This document shows positions 10,001 to 18,763 of a stretch of DNA of 64,000 nucleotides, one piece after another. A program made the position numbers and the translations under genes. This stretch comes from Desulfobacterales bacterium. Lineage in GTDB: Bacteria; Desulfobacterota; Desulfobacteria; Desulfobacterales; Desulfosalsimonadaceae. Below the pieces are notes generated by a model that worked only from the letters and a program-made list of their open reading frames with translations, was not told the DNA's origin and made no database searches. The stretch's first letter is position 1, and each line of letters opens with the position of its first letter. The DNA lies in NCBI GenBank assembly GCA_018335195.1, contig JAGXKN010000006.1, forward strand, positions 38,763-102,762, read 5' to 3'.

Positions 10001-11362
10001 AATTCCGATCTGTTCAGCCCGGGCTATTTTCGGGCCCGCATGGCCGGGGGCGACTCTCTGAGCCTGGAGGCGGCTGCAGGTGAGATCGGCGCCCGTGATG
10101 CGGGCGAGGCGACTGAGATGCCGGAACCGGAAGCAGATCGGCTTTCTTCCCTTCCGGTTGCCGAGGCGATGCGCCGGGCCATGAAGCATTACGTGGTCGC
10201 GCGCGGACCGCATCAGTCCGTGATCGCCGGGTATCCCTGGTTTCTGGACTGGGGCCGCGATTCATTGATTTTCTGTCGGGGCTTGATTGCCGAGGGGGCA
10301 TATCCGGAAGCGCTTTCAATCATCCGCCTGTTCGGGCAGTTCGAGGATCACGGCACGCTTCCCAACATGATTCAGGGCGAGGATGCGGCAAACCGGGACA
10401 CCTCGGATGCGCCACTGTGGCTGATAATTGCGTGCCGGGATCTTGCAAAGGCTTCGGGGGGTTTTGACTTTCTGGAAGAATCCCTGGGCGGCCGGAGCCT
10501 GCGGCAGATTCTGTTTTCCATTGCAGGCGGATACATGCGGGGTACGCCCAACGGCATACGAATGGATCCGGAAACCGGACTGGTATTCAGCCCGGCGCAT
10601 TTTACCTGGATGGACACCAATTTTCCCGCAGCTACGCCCAGGCAGGGATACCCGATAGAAATTCAGGCGCTCTGGCATGCAGGGCTCGGATTTTTAGCCG
10701 AGCTGGACCCGCCGGAAAACGCCGCGGCCGGGTTTAATCCCGAAGCACTCGCCAGCCGGGTGGCCAAATCCGTCACGGATTGTTATTTTAACGAAAAGCT
10801 GGGGTATCTGTCGGACTGCCTGCACTGCGATCCGGGCATGCCGGCGAAAAATGCTGCGGCAGATGACGCGTTGCGTCCCAACCAGTTGTTTGCCGTCACC
10901 ATGGATGCACTTGATGATCCGGCGATCTGCCGGTCCGTTCTGGCATCCTGCCGGGAGCTGCTGGTGCCGGGCGCTATCCGCAGCCTTGCTGACCGCCGGG
11001 TTGACTGGCCCGTGGAAATCCGCCATGATGGGGAGTTGCTTGGAGATTCCGATTATCCCTACCGTGGGCGGTATGCCGGTGACGAGGATACCAGCCGGAA
11101 ACCCGCATATCATAACGGAACGGCATGGACCTGGGTGTTTCCATCATTTTGCGAGGCCTGGGTCAGGGTGTACGGGGGTGCAGCCCGGCCTGCGGCCCTG
11201 GCTTGGCTGGGCAGTGCCACACGGCTGATCAGTGAAGGATGTCTCGGTCACGTGCCTGAAATCCTCGACGGGGACTTTCCGCATCACCAGCGCGGCTGCG
11301 ATGCCCAGGCGTGGGCAGTCAGCGAACTTTACCGGGTGTGGCGGCAGATATCCGCGGATTAA
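7070..11362 (+). CDS. Bifunctional-type glycogen debranching enzyme (alpha-amylase domain plus amylo-alpha-1,6-glucosidase domain)
   Basis: A 1430-residue protein. Residues about 130-560 form a GH13-like alpha-amylase domain with DIAINHTGWG, GFRCDAGY (nucleophile Asp329), FFLEGLGG (acid Glu358) and AETHDNN (Asp417). Residues about 1020-1425 are an amylo-alpha-1,6-glucosidase (GDE C-terminal) domain with the DWGRD motif at 1060-1064 and GTLPNMI after it. Both halves keep catalytic-type residues, so it may act as 4-alpha-glucanotransferase plus alpha-1,6-glucosidase, as in the eukaryotic debranching enzyme. I chose the ATG at 7070 (AAGG upstream) over a TTG 60 bp earlier. It heads a four-gene glycogen operon with glgP, glgA and glgB. 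Confidence 0.85.
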   Translation: MTVSETIIQQPSPGTRIIAFRGDVWCLRLQVPLDQHGTAWVRTNIGRAHPARREVIVHVEQNEALLHHDWSDIEMKPAGDGEFEICLALCEVGHFEAKAYFLPEQTGQPVWPPGENAVINVEPAETVCGNIIYNAFVRQLGPNKHQRRHSPRDLDFKALDEQGYTVIPPSGKFRDVIRELDFILHELGCRFIQLMPVNSTPTTYGRMGRFGSPYAAQRFTAVDPAMAEFDPRATPLEQFMELVDAIHRRHARVILDIAINHTGWGAAIHETHPHWLDRSEDGKIRMPGAWGVVWEDLTKLDFRHRDLWQYMADVFLTWCRRGVDGFRCDAGYMIPVAAWSYIVSRVREEFPDTIFFLEGLGGKISATRHILNTANFNWAYSELFQNYDRHQVTHHLALADDISAADGIMIHFAETHDNNRLAAVSKGYARMRTALCALLSRAGGFAFANGVEWFATEKIDVHGAPALNWGAEDNQVAHIRRLSTLLKNHPVFFGNTAHQWIMASEGNFIAVLRSCPDLKKALVVVINLDHEHEVTARWHANPESLAGDHFIDLITGQQVDAEASGDAWQRRLAPAEVLCLSTDPADLSRIEASESGFSKNPVRSASQQLRAAGLDVFSHYHGTVHIGDFDPDAAAAEMYRDPEGFCRRMNPYSEESRVVCWQWPADIRREVMVPPGHFVLVRAPVHFRVHLVRSNRTYWTGFALTAADGGHFLLIPPMTAPADHVQSVLKMTVYGEDRCVHESAYLLHLADPGGLCVNRVIQRQDLISRPFVFLATNGRGAMTRTATYPRRMRSRYDALLAANLHDQMPVDRWIMFSRCRAWVVYQDYSQAVRTDCLQRFVYDYENHGQWQFMIPTGLGRHIRLSMQVEMIPGQNRVRLHFTRHLQQEADQLEDGRPVWLILRPDMENRSFHETTKAFTGPEHTFPEAVKTGRAGFVFCPDENHRIELAAAVAEFVFEPEWHYMVHRPVEAERGLDANSDLFSPGYFRARMAGGDSLSLEAAAGEIGARDAGEATEMPEPEADRLSSLPVAEAMRRAMKHYVVARGPHQSVIAGYPWFLDWGRDSLIFCRGLIAEGAYPEALSIIRLFGQFEDHGTLPNMIQGEDAANRDTSDAPLWLIIACRDLAKASGGFDFLEESLGGRSLRQILFSIAGGYMRGTPNGIRMDPETGLVFSPAHFTWMDTNFPAATPRQGYPIEIQALWHAGLGFLAELDPPENAAAGFNPEALASRVAKSVTDCYFNEKLGYLSDCLHCDPGMPAKNAAADDALRPNQLFAVTMDALDDPAICRSVLASCRELLVPGAIRSLADRRVDWPVEIRHDGELLGDSDYPYRGRYAGDEDTSRKPAYHNGTAWTWVFPSFCEAWVRVYGGAARPAALAWLGSATRLISEGCLGHVPEILDGDFPHHQRGCDAQAWAVSELYRVWRQISAD

Positions 11363-11525
11363 CGCAATTAATCCGCGTTTCAATGTTTTTTTTATTTGAG
11401 CATTTGCGTTTTTGTTATTGTTTCGGAATTCGTGCTTCGAATTTCGAATTCCGGGGTTTCAAGCGAATCGGGGTGTTGGCAAAGCGCAATATTTTTATTC
11501 CGGAAAACGACTGACAGGGGAGGTT

Positions 11526-14078
11526 ATGAACACCTTGAAGACATATCAAGTATATCCGCGGATTCCCGAGCGGCTGCAGTTTCTCGAGACATTGGCCCGC
11601 AACTTGTGGTGGTGCTGGCGGCTGGATGCCATCGAGCTTTTCCGGCGCGTGGATCCGAGACTGTGGGAGCAGTCCGGCCGTAATCCGATCGTGTTTGCCA
11701 CGATGATGTCCCAGGAGCGATTCGAGCGGGGAGCCCGGGATGAGAGCTTTCTGGCCCATTTGGACAGGGTGCAGAAAACTTTTGAAGACGAGATCAAAAG
11801 CCCGGTGGATTCTTCCCAGACCAGGTATGGCCGGGATAAGCGGGTAGCTTATTTTTCCATGGAATTTGGCATCCATGAAAGCCTTCCGTTTTTTTCCGGC
11901 GGGCTGGGGGTGCTGGCCGGTGATCACTTAAAGGCTGCATCTGATCTGCAGATTCCCATGGTGGCAGTGGGCCTGCTTTACAGAAAAGGTTATTTTCACC
12001 AGTACCTGGATCACGAGGGCTGGCAGCAGGAGGATTATGCGGAGACCGATATTTTTCACCTGCCGGTCAACCTTGCCAAGGACGCTGATGGAAAGGAGTT
12101 GACGGTTACAGTGGACGGGCCCGGCGGTCCGATCCATGCACAGGTCTGGGTGGTTAAAATCGGGCGCGTGCCCCTGTACCTGCTGGATACCAATATTGCG
12201 GAAAATTCGCCGGAAGTAAGGGAGATCACCGCCCGGCTCTACCCGGGCGAGTCGCCCAACCGGCTGGCCCAGGAGGTGGTTCTGGGTATCGGCGGGATGA
12301 AGATCCTGGAACTGCTCAATATCGATCCTTCGGTTTGCCACATGAACGAGGGACATTCCGCTTTTGCCTGCATTGAACGCATTGCCCAGGTTATGGAAAC
12401 CTGCCATGTGGATTTGAAGACCGCCCTGGAGATCGTGCCCAGAAGTATGGTTTTTACCACACATACGCCGGTGGCCGCCGGGCATGACGAGTTTTCCGTT
12501 GATGAGGTCCGCCCCTACCTGGCCTCTTATGAAAAACGCCTTGGCACCTCCATGGATACCATTCTTTCCTGGGGCCAGACCGATAACGAATTTGATCCTG
12601 CGGGCAAGATCTGCATGTTTGTCCTGGCCCTGACGTTTTCGCAGTTCTGCAACGGGGTCAGCCGGCTTCACGGCAGCGTGGCCCGGCAGATGTGGCAGTA
12701 TGTCTGGCCCAAGCGGCCGGTGGAGGAAGTGCCGATTTCCCATGTCACCAACGGGGTCCATATTCCTTCCTGGATTTCCATTGAAAATCACATGCTTTTT
12801 GAACGTTACCTGGGCCCGGACTGGTATCTGAACAACGCCCATACCGACCTGTCAAGCCGGATCGATCAGATCTACAACGAAGAAATCTGGCGTGCCCGGG
12901 AAATGAGCCGATCCCGGCTGGTACGAAGCTGCCGGTCCATGATGGTCAGGCAGTGCGGCCGCAGAAATGCGCCCAAGGCGGTCATGAAGGAAGCAGAATC
13001 CGTGCTGGATCCTGAAATTCTGACCATCGGGTTCGCACGGCGGTTTGCCACCTATAAACGGGCCTATTTGCTGTTTATGGAACCGGAGCGCCTGGAAAAG
13101 ATGATTAAGTCGAGTACCATGCCGGTTCAGTTCATATTTGCCGGCAAGGCGCATCCCAAGGACAACGAGGGAAAGGAGCTGATCAAGCAGGTGGTGCAGT
13201 TTTCCAGGCGCCAGGGCCTGAGCCGCAGAATTATTTTCCTGGAAAATTATGATATCAACATTGCCCGCCACCTGGTGCAGGGGGTGGATGTATGGCTCAA
13301 TACCCCCCGCCGGCCCATGGAGGCATGCGGCACTTCCGGAATGAAGGCGGCGGTCAACGGCGTGCTCAATCTCAGTATTCTGGATGGATGGTGGGCAGAA
13401 GGATATTGCCAGAGGTGCGGATGGAGCATCGGCAGCGGAGAGGAATACCAGGATCATGCCTACCAGGATGCCGTCGAGGCCCGGGCCCTGTACAATATCT
13501 TGGAAAACGATGTAATCCCTGCTTTTTACGATAGACACGAAGGCGACACCCCGGAGCGGTGGGTGGAGATGATGAAGGAATCCATGAAGCTGGTGCTGAA
13601 AAATTTCTGCGCCCACAGCATGGTTCAGAAGTATGAAGGCAATTATTATTTGCCGGCGGTGGATAATTATGCCCGGCTTGCCGCTGACCAGGGCCGGGCC
13701 GCGCAGGAGCTGGTATCGCAAAGACGCCGCATCGAGCAGGAATGGCCCAAAGTGCGGATACTAAGCCCGGAAAGCGAAACCGATGTGTTCTACCGCGTCG
13801 GGGACACGTTTCAGGTGACCACCGAAGTGCACCTGGGCGGATTGACCCCGGATGATGTGGAGGTCGAGCTTTACTACGGCCAGTTGAAAAGCGTGGAGGA
13901 ACTCAAGGATGCCAAAGTCGTGAAAATGTCCATGATCGAGGACCTGGGGGAAGGCTCCTACCGGTACGCATGTGACGTGCCATGCGAGCATGCGGGACGG
14001 TTCGGTTTTACCGCGCGGGTCATGCCCACGGGGGATGATTATCTGAAATACGCCCCGGGCTTTCTGACCTGGGCGTAG
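11526..14078 (+). CDS. glgP: Alpha-glucan (glycogen) phosphorylase
   Basis: An 850-residue GT35 enzyme of the archaeal/bacterial short alpha-glucan phosphorylase type, with an N-terminal DUF3417-like part (RNLWWCWRLDAIELF). The pyridoxal phosphate site is GTSGMKAAVNG with Lys607. Other family motifs are AYFSMEFGIHESLP and CHMNEGHSAF. It releases glucose-1-phosphate from glycogen ends. A longer ORF starts at 11412, but GGGGAGG just before the ATG at 11526 and the conserved MNTLKTYQVYP start favour the shorter protein. It lies between the debranching enzyme, whose limit dextrin it complements, and glgA. Confidence 0.92.
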   Translation: MNTLKTYQVYPRIPERLQFLETLARNLWWCWRLDAIELFRRVDPRLWEQSGRNPIVFATMMSQERFERGARDESFLAHLDRVQKTFEDEIKSPVDSSQTRYGRDKRVAYFSMEFGIHESLPFFSGGLGVLAGDHLKAASDLQIPMVAVGLLYRKGYFHQYLDHEGWQQEDYAETDIFHLPVNLAKDADGKELTVTVDGPGGPIHAQVWVVKIGRVPLYLLDTNIAENSPEVREITARLYPGESPNRLAQEVVLGIGGMKILELLNIDPSVCHMNEGHSAFACIERIAQVMETCHVDLKTALEIVPRSMVFTTHTPVAAGHDEFSVDEVRPYLASYEKRLGTSMDTILSWGQTDNEFDPAGKICMFVLALTFSQFCNGVSRLHGSVARQMWQYVWPKRPVEEVPISHVTNGVHIPSWISIENHMLFERYLGPDWYLNNAHTDLSSRIDQIYNEEIWRAREMSRSRLVRSCRSMMVRQCGRRNAPKAVMKEAESVLDPEILTIGFARRFATYKRAYLLFMEPERLEKMIKSSTMPVQFIFAGKAHPKDNEGKELIKQVVQFSRRQGLSRRIIFLENYDINIARHLVQGVDVWLNTPRRPMEACGTSGMKAAVNGVLNLSILDGWWAEGYCQRCGWSIGSGEEYQDHAYQDAVEARALYNILENDVIPAFYDRHEGDTPERWVEMMKESMKLVLKNFCAHSMVQKYEGNYYLPAVDNYARLAADQGRAAQELVSQRRRIEQEWPKVRILSPESETDVFYRVGDTFQVTTEVHLGGLTPDDVEVELYYGQLKSVEELKDAKVVKMSMIEDLGEGSYRYACDVPCEHAGRFGFTARVMPTGDDYLKYAPGFLTWA

Positions 14079-14100
14079 GTGTGAATCAAGGGAGGGGATT

Positions 14101-15639
14101 TTGCCGGCACAAAAGCGCAACCCCCGGGTGCTGATCGTAACCCCGGAAGTGACATACCTGCCCCAGGGAATGGGCAATATCGCCAATTACCTGTCGGCAA
14201 AGGCCGGCGGCCTGGCCGATGTATCGGCCGCGCTGATCAGCAAGCTTTTTACCCTGGGCGCGGACGTTCACGTGGCCATGCCGGATTACCGGGGTATTTT
14301 TCACAAGAATATCGGCCCGCTGTGGGATCTCTACAGGAAGGAACTGGAGACCTACCAGAAGTATTTACCCGAAGAGCGCCTGCACCTTGCCGAGGACCGG
14401 GTGTTTTACTATGTGCATCATGTGTATTCCGATTTTACCCAGGAAAATATCAAGATCGCCCTGGCCTTTCAGCGGGAGGTGATCAACAACATTCTGCCAA
14501 GGGTGCGACCGGATCTGATTCACTGCAACGACTGGATGACCGGGCTGATCCCGGGGTATTCCAGAATGGTGGGCGTCCCCGCCCTTTTTACGATTCACAA
14601 CATTCATACGGTCAAGGCCACGCTGGCCGAGATCGAGGACCGGGGCATTGATGCGGCCGAGTTCTGGCAGCATCTTTATTATGATTACATGGCGGTCAAC
14701 TACGAGGAAACCCGGGAGACCAACCCGGTGGATTTTTTGGTCAGCGGCGTGTTTGGCGCGCATTTCGTCAATACGGTCAGCCCCACGTTTCTGCGCGAAA
14801 TCGTTTCCGGCCGGCATGATTTTGTTTCTCATGCCCTGCGGCAGGAACTGACCAACAAGGATCATTCGCAATGCGCCTACGGCATTTTAAACGCGCCGGA
14901 TGCATCCTATGAGCCGGCAAGCGATCCGGAGCTGGTTCAAAACTATACCCCGGAAGACTGGACTGCGGGCAAGCGTGCCAACAAGCTTTACCTGCAGAAG
15001 CATATCGGCTTGATTGAAAACCCCGATGCCCCGATATTTTTCTGGCCCTCCCGGCTGGATCCCTTGCAGAAGGGATGTCAGCTTCTTGCCGATATCCTCT
15101 ATCACATGGTTGCAAAGTACTGGCAGCAGCATCTCCAGGTGGTTTTCGTGGCAAGCGGCGTGTTTCAGCGGCATTTTCTGTCGATCGTGAATTTCCACGG
15201 CATAGAGGACCGGGTGGCTGTCTGCAGTTTCAGCGAGCCCCTGTCGCGTCTGAGTTATGCGGCGGCCGATTTTCTGTTGATGCCTTCGAGCTTTGAGCCG
15301 TGCGGCCTGCCCCAGATGATCGGTCCCAAGTACGGCACCCTGCCGGTTGCCCATGATACCGGGGGCATTCACGACACCGTGCAGCACCTGGACCTGGCCC
15401 GAAACCGCGGGAAGGGGTTTTTATTTCAGGTGTTTGACAGTGCCGGCCTGATGTGGGCCGTGGACGAGGCCATGGATTTTTACCGGCGGCCCGCGGAGGT
15501 CCGGGCACCGCAGGTCCGGCGGATCATGCAGGAAGCCGCAGAGGCCTTCAATCATGAGGTCACGGCCGGTCACTATATTGAGTTGTATGAAAAAATGCTT
15601 CAGCGCCCATTGATCACGGAAGCCTATGAAACCGCATAA
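14101..15639 (+). CDS. glgA: Glycogen synthase (GT5)
   Basis: A 512-residue glucosyltransferase of the GlgA type. It starts VLIVTPEVTYLP, followed by KAGGLADV (34-41), the nucleotide-sugar-binding KxGGL motif, and carries EPCGLPQMIGPKYGTLPV in the C-terminal Rossmann half. It elongates alpha-1,4-glucan from ADP-glucose (or UDP-glucose). The start is TTG with GGGAGGGG four bases upstream; no in-frame ATG is better placed. The 3' end overlaps glgB by 14 bp, implying coupling. An ADP-glucose pyrophosphorylase (glgC) is not present in the window and must be elsewhere, or another sugar nucleotide is used. Confidence 0.92.
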   Translation: MPAQKRNPRVLIVTPEVTYLPQGMGNIANYLSAKAGGLADVSAALISKLFTLGADVHVAMPDYRGIFHKNIGPLWDLYRKELETYQKYLPEERLHLAEDRVFYYVHHVYSDFTQENIKIALAFQREVINNILPRVRPDLIHCNDWMTGLIPGYSRMVGVPALFTIHNIHTVKATLAEIEDRGIDAAEFWQHLYYDYMAVNYEETRETNPVDFLVSGVFGAHFVNTVSPTFLREIVSGRHDFVSHALRQELTNKDHSQCAYGILNAPDASYEPASDPELVQNYTPEDWTAGKRANKLYLQKHIGLIENPDAPIFFWPSRLDPLQKGCQLLADILYHMVAKYWQQHLQVVFVASGVFQRHFLSIVNFHGIEDRVAVCSFSEPLSRLSYAAADFLLMPSSFEPCGLPQMIGPKYGTLPVAHDTGGIHDTVQHLDLARNRGKGFLFQVFDSAGLMWAVDEAMDFYRRPAEVRAPQVRRIMQEAAEAFNHEVTAGHYIELYEKMLQRPLITEAYETA

Positions 15640-17659
15640 GACAGGAGCAAACGAGCCGTGGCAGCGGCTTTTACGACTTGATCCGGAGTTGGCGCCTTAT
15701 TCACAGGTGATTGCCGGGCGTGCCCGAAGGATCCGGGACACGGAAAACCGCCTGACCGGCGGCGACATCACCCTGTCGGATTTTGCCTCCGGCCACGAAT
15801 ATTTCGGCCTCCATTTTCGCGAAAGCCAATGGGTCTTCCGGGAGTGGGCGCCGAATGCCACGGCCATTTACCTGGTCGGCGACATGACCGGATGGCGGGA
15901 GGAAAAGAAGTATGCGCTTGAAAAAAATGATTCTCCGGGCGTTTGGGAAATCCGGATGCCGGCTGACCGGCTAGCGCACGGCGATCATTACAGGCTTCGC
16001 ATCCACTGGCCCGGCGGCAGCGGAGATCGGCTCCCGGCTTATGCCCGCCGGGTGGTCCAGGACCCGGAAACCTTGATTTTTGCCGCCCAGGTGTGGCGGC
16101 CGGAACGTCCCTACCAGTGGCGCCGGCCCCGCTTCCGATGTCCGGCGCAGGCGCCGCTGATTTACGAGGTACACGTGGGCATGGCCCAGGAAGAAGAAAA
16201 AATCGGCACCTACCGGGAGTTTACCCGGAATGTGCTGCCGCGCATTGTGGATCTGGGCTACAATACCATCCAGTTAATGGCGGTCCAGGAACATCCTTAT
16301 TACGGCTCCTTCGGGTACCAGGTGTCGAATTTTTTTGCCGCATCCTCGCGGTTCGGCACACCGGAGGACTTAAAGGAACTGGTGGATACGGCCCACGAAG
16401 CCGGGCTCTGCGTGCTGATGGATCTTGTGCATTCCCATGCGGTCACCAATGAGGCAGAGGGCTTAAGCCGGTTTGACGGCACCCTGTACCAGTATTTTCA
16501 TGCAGGCGACCGGGGCCACCATCCCAGCTGGGATTCCCGGCTGTTTGACTACGGCAGAATTGAGGTCCTGCATTTTCTGCTTTCCAACTGCCGGTTCTGG
16601 CTGGATGAATACAAGTTTGACGGTTTTCGTTTCGACGGCATCACCAGCATGCTCTACACCCATCACGGCCTGCAAAAGGCTTTTGTTTCCTATGATGACT
16701 ATTTTGACACCAACGTGGATGAAGATGCGCTTGTCTACCTGACTCTGGCCAACAAACTGATCCATGCGCTGCGGCCCGATGCAATCACCATTGCAGAGGA
16801 TGTCAGCGGCATGCCGGGCCTGGCGCTGTCCAATGAATCCGGTGGCACCGGTTTTGACTATCGTTTTGCCATGGGCATTCCGGATTACTGGATCCGGATT
16901 TTAAAGGAATACAGGGATGAACAATGGCCACTGGGCGGGATATGGCACGAACTGACCAACCGCAGGGCCGAGGAAAAGACCATCAGCTATGCCGAGTCCC
17001 ACGACCAGGCGCTGGTGGGGGATCAGACTCTGATTTTCCGCCTGATCGGTGCGGACATGTACGAACACATGCGCAGGGATGATCCGCACCCGGGGGTGGA
17101 GCGGGGCATGGCCCTGCACAAGATGATCCGGCTGATTACCCTGTCCACGGCCGGACACGGGTATCTCAATTTCATGGGCAACGAGTTCGGCCATCCCGAG
17201 TGGATCGATTTTCCCAGGCAGGACAATGAATGGTCCTACCGGTATGCCCGCCGGCAGTGGCATCTGGCCGATGCAGATCATCTCAAATACCGTGATCTGC
17301 TACGCTTTGACAGGGACATGATTGCAATGGCCCGGAATTATGAAATTCCGGGCAAGCCGGAGCCGCACCTGATACATGAGCACACGGACAACATGGTGCT
17401 GGCCTTTGAGCGAAACGGTTTGATCTTTGTGTTTAATCTTCATCCCGCCGCGTCTTATACGGATTATTCCATCAGCGCCCCTGCGGGAAAATATCAGATG
17501 ATTCTGGATTCAGACGCTTCGGAATGCGGCGGTCACGGGCGCCTGGCTCCGGGGCAGATCCATTTGACAATGAATGAAAATACGGAAAAAGGGGGAGGGG
17601 AGGTGTTAAAGCTGTATTTGCCAACCCGGACCGCGCTCGTGCTGGCACCGGTGTCGTGA
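15626..17659 (+). CDS. glgB: 1,4-alpha-glucan branching enzyme
   Basis: A 677-residue GH13 branching enzyme resembling the shorter eukaryotic-like GH13_8 group. It has an N-terminal CBM48 domain (about 60-160, WVFREWAPNA), then a catalytic barrel with DGFRFDGITS (nucleophile Asp337), IAEDVSGMP (Glu391) and AESHDQALVG (Asp460), and a C-terminal beta domain. It cuts alpha-1,4 chains and rejoins them as alpha-1,6 branches. The start overlaps glgA by 14 bp, so the two are co-expressed. It is the last gene of the operon and converges on the archaemetzincin gene with only 17 bp between stops. Confidence 0.92.
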   Translation: MKPHKTGANEPWQRLLRLDPELAPYSQVIAGRARRIRDTENRLTGGDITLSDFASGHEYFGLHFRESQWVFREWAPNATAIYLVGDMTGWREEKKYALEKNDSPGVWEIRMPADRLAHGDHYRLRIHWPGGSGDRLPAYARRVVQDPETLIFAAQVWRPERPYQWRRPRFRCPAQAPLIYEVHVGMAQEEEKIGTYREFTRNVLPRIVDLGYNTIQLMAVQEHPYYGSFGYQVSNFFAASSRFGTPEDLKELVDTAHEAGLCVLMDLVHSHAVTNEAEGLSRFDGTLYQYFHAGDRGHHPSWDSRLFDYGRIEVLHFLLSNCRFWLDEYKFDGFRFDGITSMLYTHHGLQKAFVSYDDYFDTNVDEDALVYLTLANKLIHALRPDAITIAEDVSGMPGLALSNESGGTGFDYRFAMGIPDYWIRILKEYRDEQWPLGGIWHELTNRRAEEKTISYAESHDQALVGDQTLIFRLIGADMYEHMRRDDPHPGVERGMALHKMIRLITLSTAGHGYLNFMGNEFGHPEWIDFPRQDNEWSYRYARRQWHLADADHLKYRDLLRFDRDMIAMARNYEIPGKPEPHLIHEHTDNMVLAFERNGLIFVFNLHPAASYTDYSISAPAGKYQMILDSDASECGGHGRLAPGQIHLTMNENTEKGGGEVLKLYLPTRTALVLAPVS

Positions 17660-17676
17660 TATCCGGGCGGGCTTGC

Positions 17677-18204
17677 CTAAGTCTTCAGGGGCTGAATCTT
17701 TTCGCGGCAGCGCCGGCAGAATGCCGTATCCTTGTTGTCCGTGTCTTCCACTGAGTTGGAAAACCGCATTACGCATTCCTCATTGTTGCAATGGGAAAGT
17801 CCCCAAGTGTGGGCGAGTTCATGAACCACCTCCTTTAAAACCCTGTACCGGACAAGGCATTTATCCTCGTCGAGTTCGTAGAAGTCCGAGCGAAGGCGGG
17901 GAAGGGCGACAAAGGATTCCCGGGCGTTGACGGACGCATATCCGAAAATAAAATTGAGATCCTGACTGTAGCAGTCCTGGTCAATGAGTCCGACAAGGCG
18001 CTCGGCCTCGGGGCAGGAAACGCCTTGCAGCAGTTGTATGATGGCATCTGCCGTATACTGCTGTCTTTGTTCGTTATACCCCTGCCGCGGAAGAGGTACA
18101 GCTTTTCCGGTTTTAACGGGACGATACACATAAAGCCCGAGTTTGTCTTCAAGCCATGAGATTAGGTGTATGGGGATCGGGCCGATCGGAACCAGGAGAA
18201 TCAT
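17677..18204 (-). CDS. amzA: Archaemetzincin family zinc metalloprotease
   Basis: A 175-residue protein with the family signature HELAHTWGLSHCNNEECVM followed by FCRRC near the C-terminus: the zinc-binding HExxHxxGxxH with its adjoining cysteine, and a second C-x4-C / CxxC zinc site. Archaemetzincins are putative peptidases found in archaea and scattered bacteria, with unclear substrates. The ATG at 18204 is eight bases after AAGGAGG and is better than the overlapping GTG at 18213. It appears monocistronic and converges on glgB. There is no signal peptide, so it is probably cytoplasmic. Confidence 0.88.
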   Translation of the reverse strand: MILLVPIGPIPIHLISWLEDKLGLYVYRPVKTGKAVPLPRQGYNEQRQQYTADAIIQLLQGVSCPEAERLVGLIDQDCYSQDLNFIFGYASVNARESFVALPRLRSDFYELDEDKCLVRYRVLKEVVHELAHTWGLSHCNNEECVMRFSNSVEDTDNKDTAFCRRCREKIQPLKT

Positions 18205-18324
18205 GCCGCTCACCTCCTTTTTCCCAGTATATTTGCCAAAACCCGGAACCTTAAGGATAAAATATTTTCAACCATAGAGCAATGCTGAAAAAAATGCAAG
18301 TTTCCCGCGGAAAACCCCCGTGAG

Positions 18325-18384
18325 TCAAGCCGGCCCCCCTGCGGAAATTCGGCAAGATGCGCGTTTCTTTTTTGCAGGGCCCGG
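18325..18384 (-). repeat. Short copy of the window's intergenic repeat family (end unit only)
   Basis: Read on the minus strand it has CCCTGCAAAAAAGAAAC, a 20-odd base spacer, then TTTCCGCAGGG and GGCCGGC. This is the same order as the end units of the large repeats at 24.0, 24.6, 52.4 and 52.9 kb. CCCTGC and GCAGGG can pair to form a stem. It lies in the 295-bp gap between the archaemetzincin gene and the small membrane protein gene, which is otherwise empty. Confidence 0.55.
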
Positions 18385-18499
18385 GCTCCATGAATATATT
18401 CAATGAATAAGTGAAGAGATAAATACGGCGGGTTTGAGCCGGGATGCAGAACGGCACAAACCTGTGGCTGGTATGTTTTTAAAAAGGAGGTTCGCTGAT

Positions 18500-18733
18500 A
18501 TGGGTAAGTTCAGGGAGTTGAGTCAGGCATGCAGGGATGAGAAGGTTTTCGGCAGATTGCTGGGAGGCTTTTTCCTGCTGCTCGGGTTGGTGTTTTTAAT
18601 TATCGGGGTAACGGTGCTTCCGGTTTTCGGCATTGTTGTCGGCATCGTCCTTTTGGCCCTGGGTTTTTATTTTTTCAGAAAATCCCCAGGCGAGGACAAG
18701 GCATGCGAAACCGATTTTACAAAAAGGACGTGA
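18500..18733 (+). CDS. Small membrane protein of unknown function
   Basis: A 77-residue protein with two closely spaced hydrophobic segments (about 19-40 and 42-60) ending FYFFRKSPGED. AGGAGG lies nine bases before the ATG at 18500, which is clearly better than the longer ORF start at 18434. I do not recognise the family; it resembles the many small two-helix membrane proteins seen in Gram-negative genomes. It is transcribed alone and converges on the universal stress protein gene. Confidence 0.65.
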   Translation: MGKFRELSQACRDEKVFGRLLGGFFLLLGLVFLIIGVTVLPVFGIVVGIVLLALGFYFFRKSPGEDKACETDFTKRT

Positions 18734-18763
18734 GATTGTTTTTCGTCAGTACCCGATTGCAGG

